Notes under the pieces: model-generated
Database searches by the model: none
What the model was told of the DNA's origin: nothing
Seen by the model: only the letters and a program-made list of their open reading frames with translations
Assembly: GCF_002863865.1 (NCBI RefSeq)
Contig: NZ_CP022684.1
Coordinates: 682,001 to 746,000 of the forward strand
Direction of reading: 5' to 3'
Length of the DNA: 64,000 nucleotides
DNA from: Ketobacter alkanivorans
GTDB taxonomy: Bacteria; Pseudomonadota; Gammaproteobacteria; Pseudomonadales; Ketobacteraceae
Program-made: the position numbers and the translations under genes
Part shown: positions 9,178-16,953 of the stretch, piece by piece
How positions within the stretch are numbered: the first letter of the stretch is position 1
How the letters are laid out: each line of letters begins with the position of its first letter

Positions 9178-9873
9178 ATGTCTGACACAGTGAATGCTGC
9201 TGAACAAAGCGCAGGATTGATCACCACCACCGCCCAGTTCTTTCAGGAAGGCGGCCCCTTTATGTACATCATATTGGCGGTGTTTCTGGTTGGCCTTGCC
9301 ATCACCCTGGAGCGCTTCATCTATCTGAACCTCACTCAAACCCGAAATCAGATGGTGTGGAAGAAACTGTTTCCCCTCCTGACTCAGGGCAAGTTCAAAT
9401 CAGCCATGGAGGAAGCCAAAGGCTCCGGCAGCGCAGTGGCCAAAATCTTGGTGTACGGTCTGTCCCGCAGCGCCTATGCAACCCGTCATGACGAAGTGGA
9501 AATGGCGATGGAAGAAGGCCTTATGGAAGCAATCCCTCACCTAGAGCGTCGCACCAACTACATCGCCACCTTCGCTAACATCGCAACGCTATTGGGTCTG
9601 TTGGGCACCATCATGGGTCTGATCAATGCATTTACCGCCGTAGCCAGCGCTGATCCGTCGCAGAAAGCCGACCTGCTGTCTGCCAGTATCTCCGTGGCCA
9701 TGAACACCACCGCATTCGGTCTGATGGCGGCGATACCACTCCTGCTGGCCTTTACCTATTTGCAGAACAAAACCAACCAGCTGATCGATAGCATGGAAAT
9801 GGCCTCCGTTAAATTCCTCAACGTATTCCGTCAAGCACAAAGCCAGAAGGCACAGGGCAACGGACAGGGCTAA
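9178..9873 (+). CDS. MotA/TolQ/ExbB proton channel family protein (AglR-like)
   Basis: A 231-residue inner-membrane protein with the ExbB/TolQ layout: an N-terminal membrane segment (residues 22-42), a cytoplasmic domain, then two segments (about 133-155 and 170-195) with the conserved TLLGLLGTIMGLINAF. These proteins form the pentameric collar through which protons drive ExbD/TolR dimers. ATG at 9178 is preferred because GGAG lies about 6 bases upstream; the frame extends to TTG at 9157 without support. Two ExbD-like genes and a TonB-like gene follow, the order expected for an energy-transducing motor. No exbB/tonB receptor genes or tol-pal genes are present, so this is neither an iron-uptake nor a Tol system. 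Confidence 0.9.
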   Translation: MSDTVNAAEQSAGLITTTAQFFQEGGPFMYIILAVFLVGLAITLERFIYLNLTQTRNQMVWKKLFPLLTQGKFKSAMEEAKGSGSAVAKILVYGLSRSAYATRHDEVEMAMEEGLMEAIPHLERRTNYIATFANIATLLGLLGTIMGLINAFTAVASADPSQKADLLSASISVAMNTTAFGLMAAIPLLLAFTYLQNKTNQLIDSMEMASVKFLNVFRQAQSQKAQGNGQG

Positions 9874-9919
9874 TGCTGTTTAGCGTTGGCCAAACGAATA
9901 CGTTTGAGCAGGAGCTGTT

Positions 9920-10459
9920 ATGAGTAGACGCTCGCGTCGAAGACATACTGGAGATGCAGAAATCAACATTACCGCCTTCATGAACCTGATGGTGGTACTG
10001 GTGCCGTTTCTGCTGATTACAGCGGTGTTTTCGCAGATTTCAATTCTTGAACTGAACTTACCGGCCACCACCCCGGCTGTTCAGCAACAGGAAGACAAAA
10101 AACCCATCGTGCTGGAAGTTCTGATATACAAGAACCGATTGGAAGTGGTCGACCGTCAGACAGGGCCACTAAAGATTATTCCTGATATCGGTAACAGTCA
10201 CGATTACGACACTATGGTAAAAACGCTGAAAGCGGTGAAAAATCGTTTCCCTGATATCACCGAGATCACCCTGCTGCTGGAAGCCAATACGCCGTACGAC
10301 GTACTGGTAACCACCATGGATAAAGTGCGCCTGACCAAACAGGTGATCAACGGCACGGCAGAAAGCGCTGAACTGTTTCCGGATATAGCCATTGGCGATG
10401 CGCCGCCCGATAAGCAAAATACCTCCTCCATCAACTCAGTTGAAGGAGGTGCGGCATGA
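9920..10459 (+). CDS. ExbD/TolR-like protein 1, lacking the membrane aspartate
   Basis: A 179-residue biopolymer-transport family protein. It has a short basic cytoplasmic N-terminus, one membrane helix (about residues 17-40) and a periplasmic ExbD/TolR domain with the usual beta-alpha pattern (KPIVLEVLIYKNRLEVVD, ITLLLEANTPYDVLVTTMD). The proton-relaying Asp of ExbD/TolR (in the ..IDVV.. motif) is replaced by Asn22 in ITAFMNLMVV, whereas the next gene keeps it. An AGGAG precedes the ATG by 6 bases. The stop overlaps the next start by 4 bases, so the pair is made together and probably forms a heteromeric stator with a single titratable residue. Family assignment is strong; the functional asymmetry is inference. 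Confidence 0.88.
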   Translation: MSRRSRRRHTGDAEINITAFMNLMVVLVPFLLITAVFSQISILELNLPATTPAVQQQEDKKPIVLEVLIYKNRLEVVDRQTGPLKIIPDIGNSHDYDTMVKTLKAVKNRFPDITEITLLLEANTPYDVLVTTMDKVRLTKQVINGTAESAELFPDIAIGDAPPDKQNTSSINSVEGGAA

Positions 10460-10965
10460 AGCTTTCCCATCGCGCAAAACGCATGGATCGACGCCACAAA
10501 CGCCAGTTCCTGCCCGGCGTAAACCTGGTGTCCTTAATGGACATATTTACCATTCTGGTGTTCTTCCTGCTGGTGAATTCATCGAATACCACTCAGCTGC
10601 CCAGCCAGAAGTCCATTAAGCTGCCTGAGTCCATTGCCGAACAGCTGCCCAAAGAAACACTGACCATTATGGTGAACGACAAAACCATATTGGTGAATGG
10701 GCGCATCGTGGAAGAAGTGCCGACCATCATGGCACAACGCAGCGATACCATTCCTGCCCTGCAAAAAGAACTGCTCTATCAGGCCAGTAAAGCACCGGCA
10801 CTGGTGGTGAATGAGCTGGGCGTCGCAGAACGTGATGTCACCATCATGGGCGACAAGGAAATCCCCTACGCGCTGCTACGCAAAATCATGATGACCTGCA
10901 GCAACAATGAGTATTCACGTATCTCACTGGCTGTCCTCAAGAAAGCGGAGGACAAGCGATCATGA
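10456..10965 (+). CDS. ExbD/TolR-like protein 2, aspartate retained
   Basis: A 169-residue ExbD/TolR family protein with a strongly basic cytoplasmic tail (residues 1-20), one membrane helix (about 22-42) carrying the conserved Asp29 in NLVSLMDIFTILVFFLL, and a periplasmic domain. The Asp is the expected proton-binding residue facing the ExbB-type channel. The start overlaps the upstream ExbD-like gene by 4 bases, and its stop overlaps the TonB-like gene by 4 bases, so all three are translationally coupled. Myxococcus gliding motors likewise use one TolQ-like and two TolR-like proteins (AglR, AglQ, AglS). Which of the two this one matches cannot be decided by eye. Confidence 0.9.
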   Translation: MKLSHRAKRMDRRHKRQFLPGVNLVSLMDIFTILVFFLLVNSSNTTQLPSQKSIKLPESIAEQLPKETLTIMVNDKTILVNGRIVEEVPTIMAQRSDTIPALQKELLYQASKAPALVVNELGVAERDVTIMGDKEIPYALLRKIMMTCSNNEYSRISLAVLKKAEDKRS

Positions 10966-11891
10966 AGCCTCTGTATTACTCAACGCCAAGCCTGCCCTGG
11001 GATCGAGCAGCCGAAGAGGAAAAACTGTTCCGCAAGATGATCTCGGTGTTCATCGTGATATTTGTCATCATGCTTTTGGTGATTCCCAATATCCCGGTAC
11101 CCGAAAAGCAGCGGGATCAAGTGGAGAAAATACCGCCTCGATTGGCAAAACTGGTAATGGAAAAGCAAAAGCCGCCACCACCGCCTCCTCCTCCGAAAGA
11201 AGAGAAAAAAGAGGAAGAGAAAAAGGAAGAACCCAAGAAAGAAGAGCCCAAAAAGGAAGAACCTAAAAAAGAAGAGAAGCCCAAGCCAACAGCGAAAGAA
11301 AAGGCCAAAGCCGCTATTGCTGTCTTTGATGACTTGAGCGATCTAAGGGACACCAATGATCTGGCGGATCTGAAAACCGAGCAGAAATCGATTGCCTCTG
11401 TGGGTGCGCAAGAGCAAACAACCCAGCGTTCACTGGTGGGAACGATGGCACTGGGTAGCAGCGGCGGTGTCAGCACTTCCAAGGCCAGCTCTGGCGGCGG
11501 CGGTTCTGGCACTCTGGCGGGCGTCACCTCAACTAAAGTGGAAAGCCAGATCGCCGATCCCGCTGCCCAAAAAGAGGAACGACGTGGCAAAGATGGTAAA
11601 GCTCGTCGCTCCACTGAAGACATCCAGCTGGTATTTGATAAGCATAAAGGCGCTATTTACTCCTTATATCGTCGGGCATTGCGCAACAACCCAGCCTTGG
11701 AAGGTACCGTGGTACTGCGCATGGAAATCCAACCAGATGGCACTGTCACCAAGTGTGACGTGGTCAGCAGTGAGCTGAACGATGCAGACCTTGAGCGCAA
11801 AATCGTGCTCAAGATCAAACGCATCAACTTTGGTTCCATGGCTGTGGGTGTATGGAACGATACCTACCCCATCTCGTTCATACCGTCGTAA
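10962..11891 (+). CDS. TonB-like protein with AgmX/PglI-type C-terminal domain
   Basis: A 309-residue inner-membrane protein laid out like TonB. It has a short cytoplasmic tail, one membrane segment (about residues 24-44), and a Pro run followed by repeated Lys/Glu/Pro units (about 67-110) that would span the periplasm. Then come a Gly/Ser-rich flexible stretch (about 155-190) and a compact C-terminal domain (about 220-309). That domain starts FDKHKGAIYSLYRRAL and contains GTVVLRMEIQPDGTV, the pattern of AgmX/PglI C-terminal domains seen in Myxococcus gliding proteins and related gammaproteobacterial clusters. It would transmit motor force to outer-membrane partners. It overlaps the ExbD-2 gene by 4 bases. 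Assignment by domain layout is confident; the partner is unknown. Confidence 0.85.
   Translation: MKPLYYSTPSLPWDRAAEEEKLFRKMISVFIVIFVIMLLVIPNIPVPEKQRDQVEKIPPRLAKLVMEKQKPPPPPPPPKEEKKEEEKKEEPKKEEPKKEEPKKEEKPKPTAKEKAKAAIAVFDDLSDLRDTNDLADLKTEQKSIASVGAQEQTTQRSLVGTMALGSSGGVSTSKASSGGGGSGTLAGVTSTKVESQIADPAAQKEERRGKDGKARRSTEDIQLVFDKHKGAIYSLYRRALRNNPALEGTVVLRMEIQPDGTVTKCDVVSSELNDADLERKIVLKIKRINFGSMAVGVWNDTYPISFIPS
11160..11300 (+). repeat. purine-rich low-complexity tract encoding Pro run and KKEEP repeats
   Basis: Within the TonB-like gene, a run of proline codons is followed by about 80 bases almost entirely of A and G on the plus strand. They encode repeats of Lys-Lys-Glu-Glu-Pro. The codons vary between copies, so the repeat is maintained at the protein level, but the tract is still prone to slippage and may vary in length between strains. 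Confidence 0.8.
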
Positions 11892-11907
11892 TGACAAGGG
11901 TAAGAGC

Positions 11908-12408
11908 ATGCTGAGAGCGCTGAGTTGCATCATTATAGGGTTGGCCTTACTGGCCAGCCCTGTAGCGTTCGCCAAAAAACCACCGATAGGTGACAAAGCG
12001 CCTGATTTCACACTGCACAGCGACGGTCCACACAACCTGAGGCTGTCAGAGCAAAAAGGCTATATTGTCGCTGTGGTGTTCTGGGCCAGCTGGTGTCGCT
12101 CCTGCCCGGTACAATTGCAGGCATTGGAACAGTTACAGAAAAAGTACGCCGATTTCGGGGTTAAAGTATGGGCGATTACTCTGGATAAAAATCGCGCCGA
12201 CACCCAACACTATCAGGAGCACAAAGGCCTGGCCCTGACCGTGCTCTATGATGAGACTTTTGTTGTCAGCGAACGCTACGACATAGATGATCTGCCCTCC
12301 TCCTTTATCGTGGATAGGGATGGGGTTATTCGTCATTTGCAAAACGGCTTTGAGCCAACTGACGTCAACACATTCGATACCCTGCTGCAAAGCCTGGTAT
12401 CCGAGTAG
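11908..12408 (+). CDS. TlpA/ResA-like periplasmic thioredoxin-fold protein
   Basis: A 166-residue exported redoxin. The signal peptide (MLRALSCIIIGLALLASPVAFA) is followed by an AhpC/TSA-type thioredoxin fold with the active site WASWCRSC (CxxC near residues 66-69). The cis-Pro region is DLPSSFIVD, and GVIRHLQNGF is the usual terminal strand. Such proteins reduce or shuffle disulfides in the periplasm. ATG at 11908, 16 bases after the TonB-like gene, is used; the frame is open further upstream only because it overlaps that gene. Its place inside the motor cluster suggests it serves a cluster protein or a co-transported substrate, which is inference. Confidence 0.85.
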   Translation: MLRALSCIIIGLALLASPVAFAKKPPIGDKAPDFTLHSDGPHNLRLSEQKGYIVAVVFWASWCRSCPVQLQALEQLQKKYADFGVKVWAITLDKNRADTQHYQEHKGLALTVLYDETFVVSERYDIDDLPSSFIVDRDGVIRHLQNGFEPTDVNTFDTLLQSLVSE

Positions 12409-12431
12409 GCGAACCCAAACGAGTGAAGCAC

Positions 12432-13184
12432 ATGAACGCGATCAATCACAAACTGGCCCGATTATTTTCCGCACTGCTGCTGGTGTCACTCTGCAGCCTG
12501 TCCACTGCGGCTGATCTGGAAGAGACCGTGGATCTTGATGTGGGCGACGACCTTGAGTTCATCGAAATCGATGACATCCTGGATGAAGAAGCCAGCGCCC
12601 CGGCAGCAACCGTTGCCATACCCAAAGCCAATCTCGAGGCACCAGCCGAAGAAGAAGAGTTCGTTGATCTGAACATGATTCTGTACGGCACAGAAAACCC
12701 CAACGGGGATGCGCAAACTGCCATGGCAGACAAAGATCCTGAAACCATGCAACAGGAGATGCAATCCCTCAAGGAAAAGATTCTGCAAGTGAACCGGGAT
12801 CTGTTTATCCTCGAAGAAGATCTACTGTTCCCGAGCAGCACGCAGGTGAACGTGTTCGTGTCTTATGATGCTCTGGAGTACTTTCAGCTGGATGGTGTCT
12901 CGCTCAAAATCAATGATCGCCCTATCAGCAACCACCTCTATACCGAGCGCGAATTGAAAGCAATGAATCGCGGCGCTGTACAGCGACTGTTCACTGGCAA
13001 CCTGCCAGTAGGTGAGCACGAACTGGTTGCGGTGGTGACTGGAGTCGGGCCAGAAGGACGCGACTACAAGCGAGCAGTCAGCATGGCGTTTGAGAAAACC
13101 AGCGGCACCAAATATATCGAACTAACCATCGAAGGGGATGATCTCCGCAAGCAACCCGGCTTCAGACTGAAGCAGTGGGAGTGA
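12432..13184 (+). CDS. acidic exported protein of the motor cluster
   Basis: A 250-residue protein with a signal peptide (cleavage likely after STAA near residue 27). A very acidic segment follows (about 28-80, many Asp/Glu), then a coiled-coil helix (about 103-135, MQQEMQSLKEKILQVNRD). The C-terminal half is beta-rich (about 140-250, with NLPVGEHELVAVVTGVGPEG). No family is recognised with confidence; the last part resembles small carbohydrate- or surface-binding beta domains only in general pattern. Start: ATG at 12432 is preferred over GTG at 12423, three codons earlier, because no clear ribosome site separates them. It sits between the redoxin and the last TPR gene with gaps of 23 and 18 bases, so it belongs to the same transcript. 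Confidence 0.7.
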   Translation: MNAINHKLARLFSALLLVSLCSLSTAADLEETVDLDVGDDLEFIEIDDILDEEASAPAATVAIPKANLEAPAEEEEFVDLNMILYGTENPNGDAQTAMADKDPETMQQEMQSLKEKILQVNRDLFILEEDLLFPSSTQVNVFVSYDALEYFQLDGVSLKINDRPISNHLYTERELKAMNRGAVQRLFTGNLPVGEHELVAVVTGVGPEGRDYKRAVSMAFEKTSGTKYIELTIEGDDLRKQPGFRLKQWE

Positions 13185-13202
13185 TGGCTGAGGAATCCTG
13201 AA

Positions 13203-15362
13203 TTGAAACCGAACCCTCATCGCCTGGCTGATCGGCACCAGACCTCCTCGACACTCTGGAGCCTGAGTGCTGCCTTGGTTATTGCACTGACAATAGCCAT
13301 GCCGGATCGTGCCAACGCCTTGGACCTGGATCCATTTGACTGGTTTGGCTCCGATCAAACTACGGTTGAAGGCACTGAAGCACCGCCACAACCCAAGCCG
13401 CCAGTGCCCATCGATCAACCACATGCGATTGAAGACCTGGCGTATGGTGACTTACTGTATGAGTTCTATCAAGAACATTACTTCTCTGCCATTACCAAAA
13501 TCCTGGTAGCCAAAGAGCGAGGTTTGTTTAAAAACAACAGCGAACACGCAGAGCTGGTATTGGGTGCTCTCTATGTTTCTTATGGCTTACTTGATAACGG
13601 CGAAGCTATTTTCACCAACCTGCTGAATACCTACACATCGCCACAAGGAGCAGATGAATCCTGGTATCAGTTGGCCCGCATTTATTACAAGCGCGGCAGA
13701 CCACAACACGCCTTAGATATACTCACTTCCAATATCAGTGAGCCTGTGGAGTCCCGTGCTGCCGAGTACGTGCTGTTACAAATACTCTGCTACATTCGCC
13801 TGGGTGATGTGAATCAGGCCCAATCCCTGAGCCAATACCTAAAAGAAGATCGAGTCCAAAGCCTGTTTGTGCGTTTTAACATGGGTTCGGCAATGGCGCA
13901 GCTGGGCAATATGGAAGGCGCTGCCGGATACTACCGCGACATCCTCAACAGCAATCAACCCCATACCGACATAGATAAAACTGTGCACGACCAGGCGGCC
14001 CTGGCCCTTGGCATCCATTACTTGCGCAGCAACGAACTGGCCTTGGCGGAACAAACGTTTTTGAAAATTCGTTTGTATGGGCCGGTGGCCAATCGGGCGT
14101 TGTTAGCGCTGGGCTGGACTCATTTTCACGCTGACCGCAAAGCAGACGCGCTAACACCCTGGATGGAGCTGAATGAGCGCCCTCTTACGGATCCATCCGT
14201 TCAGGAAAGCATTCTCAATGTGCCTTTTGTCTATGAAGAACTCGGCGCACTGCAAGATGCCTTGGATGGTTACAATGCGGCCTACAAGATATTCCGCAAC
14301 CAACGCCGCAAACTTGAAAAAATCAAACGCGGAGTATTGCAACCCGACTGGATAGAAAACATCAGCCCCGTGGATTTATCCGGCCAGGATGTAATGGGCA
14401 CCCTCCCCGAGTTTCAGTTGCCGGTGGATGATGAGATCAGTCAGCATTTGTATCAGTATTTCGCCAGCAATGACTTCCAGCGGCTTTATCACGATTACCG
14501 TGAATTACAACGGCTGTACATGGTACTAAACCACTGGGAAAAGCAGTTCCCCAGTTTCAACGAAATGATCAATACCCACGTTGAGCGTCTGAACGAGCTG
14601 GCTCCGCAAGCTGAAAAATCGATTGAGCAGTCACAAAAGTTCTACGCCTATTCACGAGTAAAACTGGATGAATTCGAAACCCGCCTGAATCAGATCATCG
14701 CCAATGACGACCTTATGGGGCTGGCCAATGTGTCCCAACTGGCCCAGAAAGAACGCCTCGATGCCATCGAAAGCACACTTAATGAACTGAATGATCCGGA
14801 TATGTATGCCGAGGAATGGCATAAGCTGAAGCTATTGAAAGGATTGTTGCTGTGGGATCTGAGTGCCGCCTCCATTGACAAAAGATGGGAAACCACCAAA
14901 GAGCAAGTAGCCATCAATAACATGCTCACCGAACTCGAGAACCGGATACGAGCCGTATCCGCTGCCAGAGAAGTTCGACTGAATCGCTTCTACGGATTCG
15001 AGACCCGTGTTATTGACCTGCGCCAGCGAGTGGAAGGCCTTAAAGCTGAAACCGCCAGACAACTTCGCCAACAGCGCCATCAGATGCAGAAACTGGCGGT
15101 CGCTATCATCGAACGGCAGCAGAAGCAACTGGATGCCATGCGCGCAAAAACCTTGTTGGCCATTGCCCGCCTACAGGATCTTGGTTACATGCAGGAGCGA
15201 AATCGCAAAAGAATACGCGAGCAAAGCATTATGTTAGAGCTAGGTGCCGAACCCTCCGATTCGTCGGCCCCGGATACCAACACTGAACTGACCCCGGTGG
15301 ATCAAAAAGAGTCAGCTCAGAACCTGGGTGACGTGATCAAACGCATTTTTTCAGGCGATTGA
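13203..15362 (+). CDS. large exported TPR and coiled-coil protein of the motor cluster
   Basis: A 719-residue protein. It has an N-terminal membrane/signal segment (about residues 20-40, ending near RANA), a TPR-like helical region (about 75-370, for example DESWYQLARIYYKRGRPQHALDIL split across repeats), and a long helical coiled-coil C-terminal half (about 410-680). No Cys suitable for lipidation is present, so it is predicted periplasmic. The start is TTG at 13203 with a GAGGA about 9 bases upstream; there is no suitable ATG before the signal segment. As last gene of the cluster it may be the counterpart of AgmU/GltD-type periplasmic TPR proteins, but this is a layout argument only. Confidence 0.78.
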   Translation: MKPNPHRLADRHQTSSTLWSLSAALVIALTIAMPDRANALDLDPFDWFGSDQTTVEGTEAPPQPKPPVPIDQPHAIEDLAYGDLLYEFYQEHYFSAITKILVAKERGLFKNNSEHAELVLGALYVSYGLLDNGEAIFTNLLNTYTSPQGADESWYQLARIYYKRGRPQHALDILTSNISEPVESRAAEYVLLQILCYIRLGDVNQAQSLSQYLKEDRVQSLFVRFNMGSAMAQLGNMEGAAGYYRDILNSNQPHTDIDKTVHDQAALALGIHYLRSNELALAEQTFLKIRLYGPVANRALLALGWTHFHADRKADALTPWMELNERPLTDPSVQESILNVPFVYEELGALQDALDGYNAAYKIFRNQRRKLEKIKRGVLQPDWIENISPVDLSGQDVMGTLPEFQLPVDDEISQHLYQYFASNDFQRLYHDYRELQRLYMVLNHWEKQFPSFNEMINTHVERLNELAPQAEKSIEQSQKFYAYSRVKLDEFETRLNQIIANDDLMGLANVSQLAQKERLDAIESTLNELNDPDMYAEEWHKLKLLKGLLLWDLSAASIDKRWETTKEQVAINNMLTELENRIRAVSAAREVRLNRFYGFETRVIDLRQRVEGLKAETARQLRQQRHQMQKLAVAIIERQQKQLDAMRAKTLLAIARLQDLGYMQERNRKRIREQSIMLELGAEPSDSSAPDTNTELTPVDQKESAQNLGDVIKRIFSGD

Positions 15363-15460
15363 TATTACGCGCTCACCCAAGCTCTTGCTCTAGCTCATTG
15401 TGAGATCAAATCATACAGGCTAGCATTGACCTCAAATACTGTTCATGTAAGCGGCACACT

Positions 15461-15862
15461 ATGTCTAGCACTACATCTACCAAAACCAACCAACACCCGA
15501 TAATACGAGCCATCGCCTACTTGGTTATCAGCGGTGGATCGATCGTTCTGATATTCAGCCTGGCACTACTGCACAGCACCCTACAAAAGCAAAGTTGGCC
15601 TGCCGCCACAATTGCTCGGGTGAATCAGAGCTTTTACTATCAGGTGGGTGAAAAACGCTACGAAATTCAACCTTCGGATAGCATCAACGACAGCACCCGA
15701 AAAGTATATTTCAACCCAGAGCAACCCGACCAATTTGTGGTTGAGATCCCCAGCTTCTGGTGGCATCTATACTTGAGTATGGCTGGACTTATTGTATTGT
15801 ATGCAGGGTTACATTTGCGCCAAGAGCGCAACCGTAATATCCAGTCCTTGGGGTTCGAATAG
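15461..15862 (+). CDS. DUF3592-like small membrane protein
   Basis: A 133-residue protein with two membrane helices (about residues 16-38 and 98-117) enclosing a small extracytoplasmic domain of about 55 residues. That domain has the pattern WPAATIARVNQSFYYQV...KVYFNPEQPDQFVV typical of DUF3592 proteins. No enzymatic residues are evident. It lies 98 bases after the motor cluster on the same strand, and no terminator hairpin was seen in that gap, so read-through is possible. Function unknown; family assignment is moderate. Confidence 0.65.
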   Translation: MSSTTSTKTNQHPIIRAIAYLVISGGSIVLIFSLALLHSTLQKQSWPAATIARVNQSFYYQVGEKRYEIQPSDSINDSTRKVYFNPEQPDQFVVEIPSFWWHLYLSMAGLIVLYAGLHLRQERNRNIQSLGFE

Positions 15863-15902
15863 AATAAAGCTACCCAAAACCAAACCACTAACGGCAAACA
15901 TA

Positions 15903-16502
15903 ATGGCAAAACATCAAGAGCACATCGTCTGCATCAAATCCTCAAAAGTAACACACCACAAGCATGGCTTTGTCGACTATGAGTTGAGCAATCAAGACCT
16001 GATGCTGGGGCAGCGCGCATCCTTGGAACTGGATGAGGATTTTCGTCAAGTACTGCCTGTCTCGATCTTTACCCACAAAGGCAAAGTATGGGCTTACGAG
16101 CGCACATCCAAAGGCGGAGAAACTCGACTGCATAACAAAGTAGCTGTAGCCGTTGGTGGCCATTGGGATTTGAATGATCTTGTTGTTGAAGACAGCGTTA
16201 TTGATCTCGAAAAATCCCTATCCCAAACCATGGCTCGCGAACTGAATGAGGAGGTACATTTAACCTCGGCAGTTATTAATACTACAGAGCTGGCGCAGAA
16301 GATCTGCTCTGATGAAACAGAGGTAGATAGAGTTCACCTGGCAGTAGTGTACGTTCACGAACTGGACGGAGAAGGTATCGCATCAGCGGAAGAACAGCTG
16401 AAGACAATAGGATTCATATCACCCAAAGAGCTGCTTTCTGGCGAGTATAATATTGAGGGCTGGGCCAGAATCATCTGCGAGATATTAGTTCGGAATACTT
16501 AA
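15903..16502 (+). CDS. Nudix-hydrolase-like protein
   Basis: A 199-residue cytosolic protein. The centre resembles a Nudix domain: VAVAVGGHWD as the entry strand, then a helix with MARELNEEVHL matching the REUxEE core of the Nudix box. The preceding Gly-x5-Glu part is stretched and imperfect. The Glu residues of RELNEE would bind Mg. The N-terminal 60 residues contain CIKSSKVTHHKHGF, resembling small phosphoesterase-like Nudix proteins that act on unknown nucleotides. ATG at 15903 is chosen because the upstream frame overlaps the preceding gene and lacks similarity. Spacing to the upstream gene is 40 bases, suggesting a pair. Activity is not certain given the imperfect box. Confidence 0.65.
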   Translation: MAKHQEHIVCIKSSKVTHHKHGFVDYELSNQDLMLGQRASLELDEDFRQVLPVSIFTHKGKVWAYERTSKGGETRLHNKVAVAVGGHWDLNDLVVEDSVIDLEKSLSQTMARELNEEVHLTSAVINTTELAQKICSDETEVDRVHLAVVYVHELDGEGIASAEEQLKTIGFISPKELLSGEYNIEGWARIICEILVRNT

Positions 16503-16953
16503 TCCACATCCATCAAGCTGATCTAAGGCGCGAGCATCTAACAACCAAAACAGTAGCCTTGCGCCAGGTTGCAGCCCCGCGTCCGCACCTGGAGCCGCTA
16601 CCTGCATATTCAACTCATATATTAACTCGACGCTTTATTGTTGGAGTTTACGTATATGCTACGGAACATCGAACTGGCGGAAATGTCCATTGTCTAATGG
16701 CAATTAGATGCTTTTTTGACCGGGCTCATTAATATTCAAACCCATGATCGAATACAAAGGCTATATTCCCTTGTTTCACTATCCTTTAATGTTAGGTCAA
16801 TATACTGGCTGACGTAGGAAGATATAATAGCAGCGATTCTAAGGGACAGAATCGGCCTGATGTTCACTCAGCTCGCTCAACAACACATTAGAATGTACAG
16901 TGACATGCATTGGCACGTATAAGTAACTACGTGGAACCCAATAAGGATATGAC
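16503..16953 (+). other. gene-free, AT-rich stretch
   Basis: About 450 bases without a convincing reading frame. A short interrupted inverted repeat (ccaggt ... acctgg, near 16565-16595) and a TATAAT word at 16823-16828 are present, but no matching -35 sequence was found. The promoter of the exported DUF4139-like gene at 16954 probably lies in the last 150 bases. Nothing else was recognised. Confidence 0.4.

Noticed and set aside
9157-9178. Earlier TTG start for the ExbB-like gene
   Set aside because: The better ribosome site (GGAG) is placed correctly only for ATG at 9178.
16530-16660. Integron attC site
   Set aside because: A word matching RYYYAAC (atctaac) occurs, but there is no matching GTTRRRY partner and no cassette structure or integrase.
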